From positions 1 to 17,179 of the forward strand of contig CAZHNG010000124.1 in NCBI GenBank assembly GCA_964533785.1: 17,179 nucleotides of DNA, read 5' to 3'. Below the pieces are notes generated by a model. The model made no database searches. It was not told where the DNA came from and saw only the letters and a program-made list of their open reading frames with translations. Shown here piece by piece: positions 1-8,976 of this stretch. A program made the translations under genes and the position numbers. The stretch comes from JANQRV01 sp964533785 (lineage in GTDB: Bacteria; Bacteroidota; Bacteroidia; Chitinophagales; Saprospiraceae). Position 1 is the stretch's first letter. Every line of letters begins with the position of its first letter.

Positions 1-262
1 ATTACAGATGCTTGTACTACATCCGATCGTTGTACATCAAAATCGGGCTGCACCCAGTCCATAGATTCGGGTTTGCAATCCTAATACCATAAAAATTTCA
101 AAACCAACACATTGCACCTAATCCAAACCCCTAGTTCACGTTCAATTAAGCCAATAGGATAGATGGCCATCGGCAAAACGGATCGGCTAGCCACCGAGCG
201 GTTTGTTTCCATTCGTAGGTCGGATTTTAAGGTATGATTGAATACCAAAGTGACACCGCCAT
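1..262. other. Left-edge stretch without a confident gene
   Basis: No convincing complete gene lies here. On the minus strand an ATG at 62-60 opens a frame that reads off the left edge for about 20 codons (MDWVQPDFDV...) and is preceded by an in-frame TAG. It could be the start of a gene outside the window, but 20 codons are too few to name it. A 61-codon minus-strand frame at 81-266 overlaps the end of the neighbouring hydrolase by 4 bp. It shows no recognisable motif and is probably chance. No clear terminator hairpin was found after the hydrolase stop. Confidence 0.4.
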
Positions 263-1231
263 TCACACCCCAAAAAAATCTCCCGCCCGGTAATCGATCC
301 AGGCGTACATCTCTTTTCTGCCTTTACGGGTGAACCCTACGTGTCCTCCCCGGTCCGGCGCCTCCAAATACAAATAGGGATGATCGCTGCAAACGGATTC
401 CGGCACGCATTGAAAGGGAATGATGGGATCATTTTGAGCAGCAATGATCAGTGTAGGAATTTGAATATCTTTCAGGAAATTCTGGGAGGAAGCGTGGTAA
501 TAAAATTCATCAGCGGAAGCAAATCCATTGATCGGTGCAGAAAAATGAGTGTCAATTTCCCGCCAGGTCCTGGCTTTATCGAACAGATCCATATCAAATA
601 CATCGGGAAACTGTGCGGCCTTGGCCGCGAATACCTCTCGCAAGGCTTTAACAAAATAATGACGATAAACTACATTCAGCGGACGATCGAGGTTCAAACT
701 ACACAATTCCAGGTCAAAAGGTGCACAAATGGAAATCCCCTTCCTAACCGTCGAAGGGACAACATCTTTTTTGACGTGGAGATACTTCGTAACCATACTT
801 CCCCCCATACTGTAACCGATCAGGTAGATATTCTTGTACCGTTTTGTATCATGAGCATGTTGAACAACCTCCGTTAAATCTTCAATCTCGCCGTGATGGT
901 ACATCCGGATCTTTTTATTCATTTCGCCACTGCGTGAACGACAATTCCAAGCCAGGATATCCCAACCTTTTTCTTTAAAGAAATGTGCTCCGCGTAAAAT
1001 ATAATAGCGTTCAGAATTACCGATAACGCCGTGCGTTAAGATGACCAGATTTTCGCTGTTATTGTAGATCCAATCCAGGTCTACAAAGTCATCATCGGAA
1101 AGCGTTAAGCGTTCCCGCTGATATTGTAACTTGATCTCATTCTGCAAATATACCGGCAGGATGGTCTCTAAATGACCATTAAACATGTAGGCCGGAGGGC
1201 CACTATAGGTTGATTTATTGACGATTGGCAT
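263..1231 (-). CDS. YheT-family alpha/beta hydrolase
   Basis: A 322-residue alpha/beta-hydrolase of the YheT/UPF0017 (ABHD1/3-like) group. The N-terminal segment GHLETILPVY (about residues 19-28) matches the family signature NPHLQT. The nucleophile elbow is GYSMGG with Ser141, preceded by the oxyanion-side motif LTHGVIG (65-71). Asp268 (AAQNDPIIP) and His297 (GGHVGF) complete the triad. No signal peptide is seen, so it is probably cytoplasmic. Family members are predicted carboxylesterases or lipases; the substrate cannot be told from sequence. It lies downstream of the CotH genes on the same strand but after a 174-bp gap with a weak terminator-like hairpin, so it probably has its own promoter. 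Length is normal for the family. Confidence 0.9.
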   Translation of the reverse strand: MPIVNKSTYSGPPAYMFNGHLETILPVYLQNEIKLQYQRERLTLSDDDFVDLDWIYNNSENLVILTHGVIGNSERYYILRGAHFFKEKGWDILAWNCRSRSGEMNKKIRMYHHGEIEDLTEVVQHAHDTKRYKNIYLIGYSMGGSMVTKYLHVKKDVVPSTVRKGISICAPFDLELCSLNLDRPLNVVYRHYFVKALREVFAAKAAQFPDVFDMDLFDKARTWREIDTHFSAPINGFASADEFYYHASSQNFLKDIQIPTLIIAAQNDPIIPFQCVPESVCSDHPYLYLEAPDRGGHVGFTRKGRKEMYAWIDYRAGDFFGV

Positions 1232-1295
1232 GAGACTGAAATTGAGACTACAATGAAGAGTATGCTACCTCCCCGAGCTATGAACGGATTTTCCT

Positions 1296-1313
1296 TACTT
1301 TGATCATAAAGTA
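1296..1313. promoter_or_regulatory. Palindrome upstream of the YheT-like gene
   Basis: TACTTT and AAAGTA form a perfect 6-bp inverted repeat around GATCAT, about 65 bp upstream of the hydrolase start. It could be an operator or chance; no clear TAnnTTTG element sits next to it. Confidence 0.2.
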
Positions 1314-1383
1314 TCATTGCGGATTATTCTTCATAAACCTGTAATCCACAATATTCCATCACCAAAAATAAAAACTTTAGTAA

Positions 1384-1401
1384 GGATGAAATAATACATC
1401 C
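1384..1401 (-). terminator. Weak terminator-like hairpin after the second CotH gene
   Basis: GGATG/CATCC is a 5-bp stem with an 8-nt AT loop just after the stop of the CotH-like gene ending at 1406. On the minus strand it is followed by a T-rich tract at about 1366-1380. The short stem makes this tentative. Confidence 0.3.
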
Positions 1402-1405
1402 GTCA

Positions 1406-3031
1406 TCACTTATTCAACTGCTCTCCTACTTTGTGGTATTCGATAGCTGCACGTTTTGGAGAGAGACTGGCTTCCGTTTTACCTTCCGCTACTATATAAT
1501 ACTGTGCGCCGGGAATTGGTTCAATGGTAGCCCCCCAAATGCCATCATCAGGTTGTTGATCGTTGTGGCCACCATCGTCGTACATCGGGATCTTTTGAAA
1601 AAGGTGATGAGGATCATAACGGTAAAATAACCAGGCTTTTTCGGCATCAGCAATGGAAGCCGTTATTGCTAATTCTTCGTTGTAACTGGTATGCTCCACC
1701 TTATCGATTTTGGGAAGCGGTTGATTCATTACGGGATGATTCAGCAAGTATGCACTTCTTTCTTCCATTAATTCTTTTATTCCAATAATACTTTGCTTAT
1801 TGGCCTTCACCGTGGTATCAAGATTGGTTTCAAAGGCTTCATAAGTGTACAATTTATTACTGTCTGCCTGAACGAGCGAAGAAATGATGGATTGAATCTT
1901 TTTCGCATTCTCCAGGTATTCACCATTCGCGAAATTTTCTTCAACAATAGTACGGATATGAGCCAGGTAAATCTTCCGGTATAAATTATTGCGCAACAAT
2001 TGAATGATCAAGGGTCTTTTATCGTTGCGTTCTTTGTAATGAACGAAGGGGCTTAATTCCTGCATTTCTTCATTGGTCAAAGGAATACTTTCCAGCCCCA
2101 AAAAGCGGAAACCACCGAAGGACAAGTTCATATCCCACACCAGGGGATGGAAAATCCCAAAAGTATCTTTATAGAGGTAATAATTATGGCTCAATCTTCC
2201 GGTGTAACTGTCCAGGTTAACCAAAACACTATTAAATGCCAGCATCCAGAGAGCTTGGTCAATATTTAGAATGCTGTCGAGTTTTTCCGGCTCGTGGTTG
2301 AGCACCTTTGTAAAATAAATCAGATCCTCCCATCCTTCTTTCGATTCTAGTTCGTAAGAACCTTTATAACAATCCTTATCGTCACCCAGATGCATGAGGG
2401 ATGCTTTATCACCTTTCGGACAATCTTCCGGCACCTTGGTATGCCAATTCGGATCACATTTTAATAAAGTTCCTTTGTGCTGCTCAAAATGTTTGTCTAA
2501 GAATTCGTCATCGATAGATTCCGTGTTGTTATATAAACCTAAGTATTCATCGTTGACGTAAACCTTGGCAAAATTGGCCTGTGGAGCAGGCATATATTTT
2601 CTGGCAATTTCATAGGAAAGCACTTCCCTTAAAAAACTTGGGTCTCTAAAAACATTGGCCAGTTTGATCTTTTTTATCCCTCCGGGTAATTCATGTTCTT
2701 TGTCTTTATAGTCCAGTTTAATATTAAAAGGTAGTTTTCCGGAACCGGTCTTGCGAACATTAAAATAGGAGCTATTGCCTTTGTAGCGGATGCCTACACT
2801 ATCGTATCTGGTGCCATCTACAACTATATCTCCCCACATACGATCATCCTCACCAGCCTGTTTTAGGGAATCCAGTAAATGTTCCCAATCCTTTGATTCA
2901 AAATAAATTTTGATCTCCATGACGTGGTTTACGGCATAGATCTCTTCTTGCGCAATTCCTGGCACAGAATAACCGCAACACAGGATAAAAAATGCAACCC
3001 ATTTTGAATAACGCCTAACTTTCCGATTCAC
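1406..3031 (-). CDS. Secreted CotH-like kinase-fold protein, active-looking copy
   Basis: A 541-residue CotH-family protein. An N-terminal signal peptide (about residues 11-28, ending GIA-QEE) sends it to the periplasm or outside. CotH proteins have an atypical kinase fold; Bacillus CotH phosphorylates spore-coat proteins, while Bacteroidota homologues are largely uncharacterised. Visible family landmarks are the central Y(L/I)GL segment at 163-166 with ESIDDEFL (171-178), NLDSYTG with Asp274, NYYLYKD (283-289), and WDMN with Asp300. Asp274 and Asp300 are 26 residues apart, matching the spacing expected for the catalytic and metal-binding Asp pair. The C-terminus (about 450-541) has a DDGGHND...DDGIWG motif, typical of a small beta-sandwich domain with acidic residues. 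It starts 27 bp after the paralogue at 3059-4678 and is probably co-transcribed with it. Confidence 0.9.
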   Translation of the reverse strand: MNRKVRRYSKWVAFFILCCGYSVPGIAQEEIYAVNHVMEIKIYFESKDWEHLLDSLKQAGEDDRMWGDIVVDGTRYDSVGIRYKGNSSYFNVRKTGSGKLPFNIKLDYKDKEHELPGGIKKIKLANVFRDPSFLREVLSYEIARKYMPAPQANFAKVYVNDEYLGLYNNTESIDDEFLDKHFEQHKGTLLKCDPNWHTKVPEDCPKGDKASLMHLGDDKDCYKGSYELESKEGWEDLIYFTKVLNHEPEKLDSILNIDQALWMLAFNSVLVNLDSYTGRLSHNYYLYKDTFGIFHPLVWDMNLSFGGFRFLGLESIPLTNEEMQELSPFVHYKERNDKRPLIIQLLRNNLYRKIYLAHIRTIVEENFANGEYLENAKKIQSIISSLVQADSNKLYTYEAFETNLDTTVKANKQSIIGIKELMEERSAYLLNHPVMNQPLPKIDKVEHTSYNEELAITASIADAEKAWLFYRYDPHHLFQKIPMYDDGGHNDQQPDDGIWGATIEPIPGAQYYIVAEGKTEASLSPKRAAIEYHKVGEQLNK

Positions 3032-3058
3032 AGTTATAATTTTTACCTCAGTGAAAAA

Positions 3059-4678
3059 TCAACGATTGATTTCCGTCAAACTGGTAGAATGTCTTTCATT
3101 AATATAATCAGCGGGACTAAAGCCAACGGCTTTAAGGTTTTCAGCAACGATATAATATTCAATTTCAGATGCTCCTTTTTCCGGAGTAATGACCACCCCG
3201 AACACCTCGTCGTCGGCTTCACCATCGTAATGTTTACCATCATTCATCATCATTGTTGATTGAAATGGGGCATCTTTTTCAAATCTGTAGTATAATTTCA
3301 CTTGTTCAGGGAAACGCCCGACTTTTGCGTGGATCCTAAATTCCTTTAATCTTTGACTTTCAAATCGTTCCCTTTTTTCTACGTCTACTTCGCTGATATC
3401 AGGAGGCAGTATTTGCAGATCCGAATTTCTTCTCAAAAAAGAGGTTCTACCCCCCAATAATTCCTCTATTCCTGGTATACGGCTACGCTGACCAATTGTT
3501 GTAGACAAACTCCGGTTAAATTCTTCTGGCGAATAGTTTTTATAAGGGTCTTCCATGAAATCATCTTGAATAAGCGTATGCATTTCTTTTGCCCGAAGCA
3601 AATAATTGTCGTTTTGCAGGTAGGTCAGATAAATCATTCTCAGGTGGGAAAGATACAGCTTCTTATAATAATCATTTTTCAATAACTGGCTGATCAGCGG
3701 GAATTCAGCATTTTCTTCGTGTAGGAAAGGGTCAAGTTCCTGAATTTGTTTCAATGTTAGATCAGAACCAACACCGATATTTTTAAAACTACCAATGGAA
3801 AGGTTCATTTCCCCGGGAATAGGATGGAAAATACCCTCAGCATCCTTGTATAAATAATAGTTCTGGCTATACCTGCCGGAGTAACTATACAAATTGGTCA
3901 AACAATTATTTAATGCCAACATCCACAATGTTTCGTCAACATCGAGGATGTTTTCAATATCTTCAGGAGATTGATTTAATACGCGGGATAATTCTGCAAG
4001 ATCATCAAACTCTTCGCCGAAGATAACATCAAAATGATGATCATAGCAGGCCGCATCTTGTTCGTATTGTAAGGAAGCATAAAAATTGCGCTCACAACCG
4101 GAAGGACCACTCTCGAACCAGTTTGGCGTACTCTTGTACAATACCCCTGTTTTTTTTCCAAAATTGCGGGTTAAGAAAGACTCATCAACCATTTCAACAT
4201 TTACGAACAAGCCAATATATTCCTCATTGACATTTATCCGGGCGTAGTTAGCACGGGGGGAAGGCATGTACCTGCCGTAAATTTCGTAAGACAATACCTC
4301 TCTGACCAAACTCGGGTCGCGCAAAGCGATCAATAATTTGAGACTTTCAATGCCTTGGTAGTTTTGCTTTTTGTTTTTATGGTTTAAAAACACTTCCAAA
4401 GAGTTTCTTTTACTGCCAATTTGCAGCGCACGCGTAGCAGCCCAGCGTATACCGACGTTTCGGAAAACTTCATCATTTATTGTAACGGTACCGACTAGCA
4501 CCTCATCACCATTATAGCGGAGGGAATCAAGCAAATAATTCCATTTTTCTTGTTCAAATTCAATGGAAATGTCCTGAATAGTACCTACTTCATAAAAACT
4601 ATCGGCCTGCTGACCAAAAGCGGAATGGTTAAAAACAAAGATGAAAAAAAACAGGGAGGTAATGTATCGCATTTTCAT
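3059..4678 (-). CDS. Secreted CotH-like protein, degenerate active site
   Basis: A 539-residue paralogue of the next gene (1406-3031), with the same layout: signal peptide (residues 1-22, ending AFG-QQ), CotH kinase-like core, and C-terminal domain with NDGKHYDGEADDEVFG. Matching segments include REVLSYEI and the NYYLYKD run. The two acidic positions that the paralogue retains are altered: NLDSY becomes NLYSY (Tyr264) and WDMN becomes GEMN (Gly289, Glu290). This suggests a non-catalytic partner or a changed activity; it is inferred from an eye alignment only. The reading frame is intact and full length, so it is not a pseudogene. It is the first gene of the probable two-gene unit. The start could be Met1 or Met3, as both fit the signal peptide. 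Confidence 0.9.
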   Translation of the reverse strand: MKMRYITSLFFFIFVFNHSAFGQQADSFYEVGTIQDISIEFEQEKWNYLLDSLRYNGDEVLVGTVTINDEVFRNVGIRWAATRALQIGSKRNSLEVFLNHKNKKQNYQGIESLKLLIALRDPSLVREVLSYEIYGRYMPSPRANYARINVNEEYIGLFVNVEMVDESFLTRNFGKKTGVLYKSTPNWFESGPSGCERNFYASLQYEQDAACYDHHFDVIFGEEFDDLAELSRVLNQSPEDIENILDVDETLWMLALNNCLTNLYSYSGRYSQNYYLYKDAEGIFHPIPGEMNLSIGSFKNIGVGSDLTLKQIQELDPFLHEENAEFPLISQLLKNDYYKKLYLSHLRMIYLTYLQNDNYLLRAKEMHTLIQDDFMEDPYKNYSPEEFNRSLSTTIGQRSRIPGIEELLGGRTSFLRRNSDLQILPPDISEVDVEKRERFESQRLKEFRIHAKVGRFPEQVKLYYRFEKDAPFQSTMMMNDGKHYDGEADDEVFGVVITPEKGASEIEYYIVAENLKAVGFSPADYINERHSTSLTEINR

Positions 4679-4880
4679 ATAGTGTTTATCAAATTTTTGG
4701 AACTGATTTTCAGCAACTTATCAACAAAAGCTGGAGGCATTATAATATGTTTCAGGCTTGCAATAATAAGAAATTATCCGCAGATATGGGATTGATAGAT
4801 AGTACTAAGACATAAAGGTACAAAGGAGTAAGGGAACAAAGCATATCAACCATGAAAGAAAATGATGATTAACTTTTATC

Positions 4881-5378
4881 TCAATGAGCTATTTCCTCAA
4901 AAAAACCCGTTTTGGCATTTTTTTTCACGTTATCCCAATGGAAATAACGTCCATGCATAGCAATATATATTCCTGGCGGCAGAATTTGTACAAATGCCAG
5001 GGCACTACCTAAATTAAAAAAACCATCAGAAGAGTTGCCAAAAGCATAAGGGATCATTGCTCCCGTCAATACTATAGTCTTGGCTGTTATAGATTGTTTG
5101 GCCAAGTAAACAGCGGTCTCCACCATCCGGTCCGTACCATGTGTTACTAATACATTAGTTGCTTCAGTTGCTTTACAGTTATGCGCAATGATCTGGCGGT
5201 CTACTTCTCTCATATCCAGGCTGTCCATCATCATCAAGGTCTTGATATCGATATCGAGGGAGCAACGGCCCCGTTCGAACATTTCAAAAAGGTGGGAGTT
5301 TTTGAAATACAACTTGCCGTGAATAAAATCATAGGTTTTATCAAAGGTACCTCCCGTCACAAATATCTGAATCAACAT
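4881..5378 (-). CDS. Single-domain asparaginase-like protein
   Basis: A 165-residue protein equal to the N-terminal catalytic domain of L-asparaginases/glutaminases, without the usual C-terminal domain. It begins at once with the nucleophile motif TGGTFDK (8-14). The second catalytic motif is THGTDRMVETA (Thr-Asp pair), followed by VLTGAMIP. The stretch NVKKN near the C-terminus plausibly supplies the catalytic lysine found in RDVTK of the E. coli type II enzyme. All catalytic-domain elements are therefore present and the frame is clean, so this looks like a member of the short one-domain family rather than a truncated gene. No signal peptide is seen, so cytoplasmic. It starts 58 bp after the M16-like gene on the same strand and may be read through from it. 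Expected reaction is hydrolysis of Asn or a related amide; not certain for this short class. Confidence 0.85.
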   Translation of the reverse strand: MLIQIFVTGGTFDKTYDFIHGKLYFKNSHLFEMFERGRCSLDIDIKTLMMMDSLDMREVDRQIIAHNCKATEATNVLVTHGTDRMVETAVYLAKQSITAKTIVLTGAMIPYAFGNSSDGFFNLGSALAFVQILPPGIYIAMHGRYFHWDNVKKNAKTGFFEEIAH

Positions 5379-5436
5379 AATTTTTCTATTTAGGCGGGCA
5401 AAATAAGTGATCTTTCGGCATTAAAAGGCAGAAATG

Positions 5437-7470
5437 CTAATTTTTCTCCTCGCCGGCCAGAAACAGCTCTTCTGAAAGACCGGGGTTGATTTCTATCTCT
5501 TTCAAAGCAAACTGCAAGGGCCAGCCAGTAAGTCCTTCAACAATCACAGAATGCGGGTAACGAATACCTTTTACCGCTTTGTAATCACTGAAATATTGTT
5601 TGATTACCTGCCCATTATTGCCTTTTTGAACGGTTTGAACCTTCAGCCCCGATTGTGTGGCGTAGTGATAAATGGGAGGGTCTCCTTCCTGTGTAGCCGC
5701 AATCCGGTAGGCCGGCTTACCCCGGATGATATCCACGCCCTTAAAAACAAAACTAGAGTCTCCAACCGTTTCGGGAAATATAAGCGCCTGCAAGCGCAAT
5801 TGTCTTACCAATGAGGAATCTATATTACCGGTTTTATTACCGGCATCACTCATCCAGATTTGATCCCCGTTCAACACCGTAGTACTGATCGGATTACCAT
5901 CCATTTTAACCACGATCAACAGTTTATCTGGTTTGGCTACCTTCATATTCAATTCAATATTGGTGCCTTCAATTTCTCCGGACCAGGTAGTGCTCAGGCT
6001 TTTGATACTATCAATAGGTAAGGTAATACTGATCGAATCCAGGTACTTGGATAGTATTTTATCCGTACTCATATCTGCAGGCGTACGAAAATTACTCGCT
6101 AAGATAGGATTTGCATACGCATCAAAATAAAGCAAGGTGCTATCTGCAAATGGTAGCAGTTGGTTTTCCAACTCGTATTTATCACCGGCCGCAATGATAA
6201 CAATGCTATCCGTTCCTAAAAACCGGTTGGCAGCCTGCAGCAGGTTTATTGGCTTTACTGCCCGCAGCGTATCGTTAAAGCCGGCATAGAAGTTTTTGGG
6301 AAAAGAATCGATCCATGACCGGTACAACATTTCTGCAACGTTTACCGGCCTTTCCAGCTTTCGTGAAAAATTGGTAGTAGTGATCCTTTGCGCCAACGCC
6401 AGTTCATCTGCTTTTACGGGCTCCGTTCGCAGGCGGTCGACTTCCGTTATAATTTGTACAAGGGCTGAATCGAGATACTCGGGTTTAATCCCTCCCTGTA
6501 TACTGATAAACCCCTGACCGTCCCTGGTCCATAATAAGGAAGACAATAGTCCGTAACTAAAGCCGTTCTTTATGCGCAGATTTTTATTGAGCCTGCTTTG
6601 CGGATGCCCACCCAATAGTACATTGATCAATTCTGCATAAGGTTCCGTTTTCCAGCGGGCTTTTTCCTTCAAAGGAAGTAATATTTTCACGGCTGCGGGA
6701 CCAGGAGCCTCGGTATGTCCCAAGGCTACTTGTCTTTCCAGGTCGGTTGATTTTTTCAAGGAAGAGTCCCGGGGTGAAGGACTTAGTTTTTTGCCTTTCC
6801 AATCCGACAACTCGGTAGTGATTTTCTTTTGAATGGAATCCGGCCTCACATCACCAATGATAACCAGCAGTGAGCTATCCGGCCGGTATTTTCGATCGAA
6901 GTACTCAACGACCGCTGCCGAATCTACTTCCAAGGATTCATTCGTTGGAGTGATTTCCAGCAACTGATCGGAAATATCTCCAACCAGATTTAACGAATTT
7001 TCCAGGTAAGCAAAAGTATTTTCACTGGAAAAACGGCTCAAACTATCTATCTTACTTTTACTGAAATCAGGATAATTCAGCATATCCGCCATAAAGGTAA
7101 TCGTGCTATCAGCTCGTTGCCCTTTCGTAACGAATTGAATTCCGGTAGGAAAAGAACGGTAGAGCAATCCTATAGAATCACTGCGCAATCTGAAATTGAT
7201 CGCAGACTGCTTTTTGTTTCCGGCTAAAAGGCTTTTTCCCACCAATTCAGCCAATGCAAATAGCGAATCTGCCGGACGATGGACAAATAAACTGGTTAAT
7301 ACCCTCGAAGATTGATGATCTTCAATAATCATGACGGTTAACCCATTTTCCAACTGAAATTGGTAAATACTATCCAGAGGAATCACGGGCTGTGAATAAT
7401 CCTGACCATGAATGGCGCTAAAACGGATTATAACGGCTAGTAATAGTAGGAAAAGTTTTTTCATGATCAC
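5437..7470 (-). CDS. M16-like protein lacking the zinc site, with C-terminal extra domain
   Basis: A 677-residue exported protein with a signal peptide (about 1-22, ending IHG-QD). Residues about 30-240 form an M16 N-terminal domain (LENGLTVMIIEDH). Where HxxEH should be, the sequence reads ELVGK (ALAELVGKSLLAGNKK), so none of the zinc or base residues remain. The second M16 domain keeps the R/Y substrate-binding signature: LLGGHPQSRLNKNLRIKNGFSYG. About residues 465-677 form an additional domain rich in beta strands, resembling the LolA-like tail seen on some Bacteroidota insulinase-family proteins. Gene order, the 21-bp gap and the shared fold indicate an operon and perhaps a heterodimer with the upstream M16-like protein. 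In known M16B pairs one subunit carries HxxEH and the other carries R/Y; here the R/Y subunit is recognisable but its partner is also inactive. Confidence 0.88.
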   Translation of the reverse strand: MIMKKLFLLLLAVIIRFSAIHGQDYSQPVIPLDSIYQFQLENGLTVMIIEDHQSSRVLTSLFVHRPADSLFALAELVGKSLLAGNKKQSAINFRLRSDSIGLLYRSFPTGIQFVTKGQRADSTITFMADMLNYPDFSKSKIDSLSRFSSENTFAYLENSLNLVGDISDQLLEITPTNESLEVDSAAVVEYFDRKYRPDSSLLVIIGDVRPDSIQKKITTELSDWKGKKLSPSPRDSSLKKSTDLERQVALGHTEAPGPAAVKILLPLKEKARWKTEPYAELINVLLGGHPQSRLNKNLRIKNGFSYGLLSSLLWTRDGQGFISIQGGIKPEYLDSALVQIITEVDRLRTEPVKADELALAQRITTTNFSRKLERPVNVAEMLYRSWIDSFPKNFYAGFNDTLRAVKPINLLQAANRFLGTDSIVIIAAGDKYELENQLLPFADSTLLYFDAYANPILASNFRTPADMSTDKILSKYLDSISITLPIDSIKSLSTTWSGEIEGTNIELNMKVAKPDKLLIVVKMDGNPISTTVLNGDQIWMSDAGNKTGNIDSSLVRQLRLQALIFPETVGDSSFVFKGVDIIRGKPAYRIAATQEGDPPIYHYATQSGLKVQTVQKGNNGQVIKQYFSDYKAVKGIRYPHSVIVEGLTGWPLQFALKEIEINPGLSEELFLAGEEKN

Positions 7471-7491
7471 GATTGCTCTAATACTTATAAT

Positions 7492-8817
7492 TCATTCTTC
7501 CTTTTCCGGAAGAACAATAAACTGTTTACTTCGATCTTTTCGAAAATAGGTTCGGATGATTTGCCTAAATTTTTCACCAGAAATAGGCGCCGGGGGATCA
7601 AGAGGGTTATTGGGGTACAGCGTATGATGGATCAAATGTCGCATCCGGCTTTGAGTACTGTTTTCCAGACCAGATAACGCAAAAAACGGATCGGTGGTAC
7701 ATTTTTCCAGGTTTTCCTTCACCACAAGACTGTCAGAATAATATTGCAGAATTTCGGCAAATGCATTGGAGACGGTATCGATCGCAACACCAAACTTGGG
7801 TGTCATGATCATGAAGACGTAATTACAATCGGTTGGTAGTAAGAGCGACTCATCATTTCCAACAGCATTCAAAGCCACCGTATAATACGAAAGTTGTGGT
7901 TTCAGCGTAGAATCAACCGGCTGAATGAATTGGTCGAAATTTTGCAGACAATTCACTACTGATGTGAGTGCTAGGTAAGTACTATCTTTAATGGAGGGAG
8001 CGGGATAAGCAATGACCTTCGTGGGCAGATGATATGTATTGGTGTGCAATGTATCCACAATAGTAGGCGAAAAAGGTAGGCTATCCAACGAGAAGGAAGT
8101 TTGCTCGTAATCTCCTTTTGGCCAGGCTGCGAAGTATTTGTTGACCATATTATTGACCGAATCTAGCTGCAAAGGGCTGGTAATGGCAAGCACTGCCCGG
8201 TTGGCGGAGTAATGCTTACGCACAAAACTCCGTATTTCACTATTGGTGGTACCATCAACCAAATCAACGGAACCGCGCAGCGGAAATTGATAGGGATGCC
8301 CCCGGTAAAGCACATTGACAATTTCTTGTTCTAAAGGATCTTTTTCTGCAAAGTAATTGACCGTTTCCGCCGTGATCTTCCGCCAGGTATTGATGCGTTT
8401 AGCCGTAAAGTTGGTTGCCCTCAATCGGTAAGCCTCAATTTCCAGTGCTGCACTTAGTTGATTTGCGGTGAATTCCTGGGCATAAATACTGTAATCTTTA
8501 GAAAATTGATGCCTGATCGTACCTCCCGTCATCGTATTAATAAAATCATCCGCACCGCGATTACTGAAATCAGCAGTACGCTCATCCACTAACAACTGAT
8601 GCACCAGATAGGCAACACCGGACTGATCCGCACGATCGTACTTACTGCCGGCGTGAAAAACCAATTTTAATGCTGACAATTCACTCGTGGAATCTCTTTT
8701 GATAATATACCGCAATCCATTATCAAGCGTATCCATCCTAACGGAACTGCTGTCCAACTGTGCAAACGCTAAGGAAATCGTACACAGTAGTGCCCCCACC
8801 AATATTGTAATTCTCAT
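7492..8817 (-). CDS. M16-like protein with lost HxxEH motif
   Basis: A 441-residue protein with a cleavable signal peptide (residues 1-19, ending AFA-QLD). The N-terminal M16 domain is clear (LDNGLRYIIKRD, then VFHAGSKYDRADQSGVAYL). The zinc motif expected at this spot (AHFLEH) reads AYLVHQ, so HxxEH is replaced by YLVHQ. Downstream landmarks such as YRGHPYQFPLRGS remain. The second half (about 240-441) is an M16 C-terminal domain in which the R/Y signature is not recognisable. Length is normal for single-pair M16B subunits. It is the first gene of the unit that continues with the 677-residue M16-like gene. It is probably a non-peptidase structural or binding subunit in the periplasm; a divergent active enzyme is less likely. 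Confidence 0.87.
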   Translation of the reverse strand: MRITILVGALLCTISLAFAQLDSSSVRMDTLDNGLRYIIKRDSTSELSALKLVFHAGSKYDRADQSGVAYLVHQLLVDERTADFSNRGADDFINTMTGGTIRHQFSKDYSIYAQEFTANQLSAALEIEAYRLRATNFTAKRINTWRKITAETVNYFAEKDPLEQEIVNVLYRGHPYQFPLRGSVDLVDGTTNSEIRSFVRKHYSANRAVLAITSPLQLDSVNNMVNKYFAAWPKGDYEQTSFSLDSLPFSPTIVDTLHTNTYHLPTKVIAYPAPSIKDSTYLALTSVVNCLQNFDQFIQPVDSTLKPQLSYYTVALNAVGNDESLLLPTDCNYVFMIMTPKFGVAIDTVSNAFAEILQYYSDSLVVKENLEKCTTDPFFALSGLENSTQSRMRHLIHHTLYPNNPLDPPAPISGEKFRQIIRTYFRKDRSKQFIVLPEKEE

Positions 8818-8866
8818 AGATAGTATGAATTCAATCTAACATTCAAACGCCCTTCAGGTGCAACTT

Positions 8867-8882
8867 GTTGCTTAATAGCAAC
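8867..8882. promoter_or_regulatory. Small inverted repeat in the M16/oxygenase divergent gap
   Basis: GTTGCT and AGCAAC form a perfect 6-bp stem around TAAT, in the gap between the divergent M16 unit and the oxygenase gene. It may be an operator serving either direction; nothing else supports this. Confidence 0.2.
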
Positions 8883-8938
8883 TTACTCCTGACCTAACTT
8901 CTCTCCTTAAAATATTACGTAAAGATACATCAGCGCTA

Positions 8939-8946
8939 TATATTTG
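8939..8946 (+). promoter_or_regulatory. Bacteroidota -7 element for the oxygenase gene
   Basis: TATATTTG matches the TAnnTTTG consensus at all six fixed positions. The predicted transcript would begin about 7 nt downstream, leaving a leader of about 24 nt to the ATG at 8977. It also argues against the TTG start at 8944, which lies inside this element. No clear -33 TTG is seen. Confidence 0.5.
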
Positions 8947-8976
8947 CAACATTTTATAAAATCAGCGCAACGACTT

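Noticed and set aside
341..877. 178-codon plus-strand open frame
   Set aside because: It lies wholly inside the YheT-like gene on the other strand, which has a full catalytic triad; the plus frame has no motif.
4881..5378. Asparaginase gene as a truncated pseudogene
   Set aside because: The frame is clean, all catalytic-domain motifs including the likely lysine are present, and short one-domain members of this length are known.
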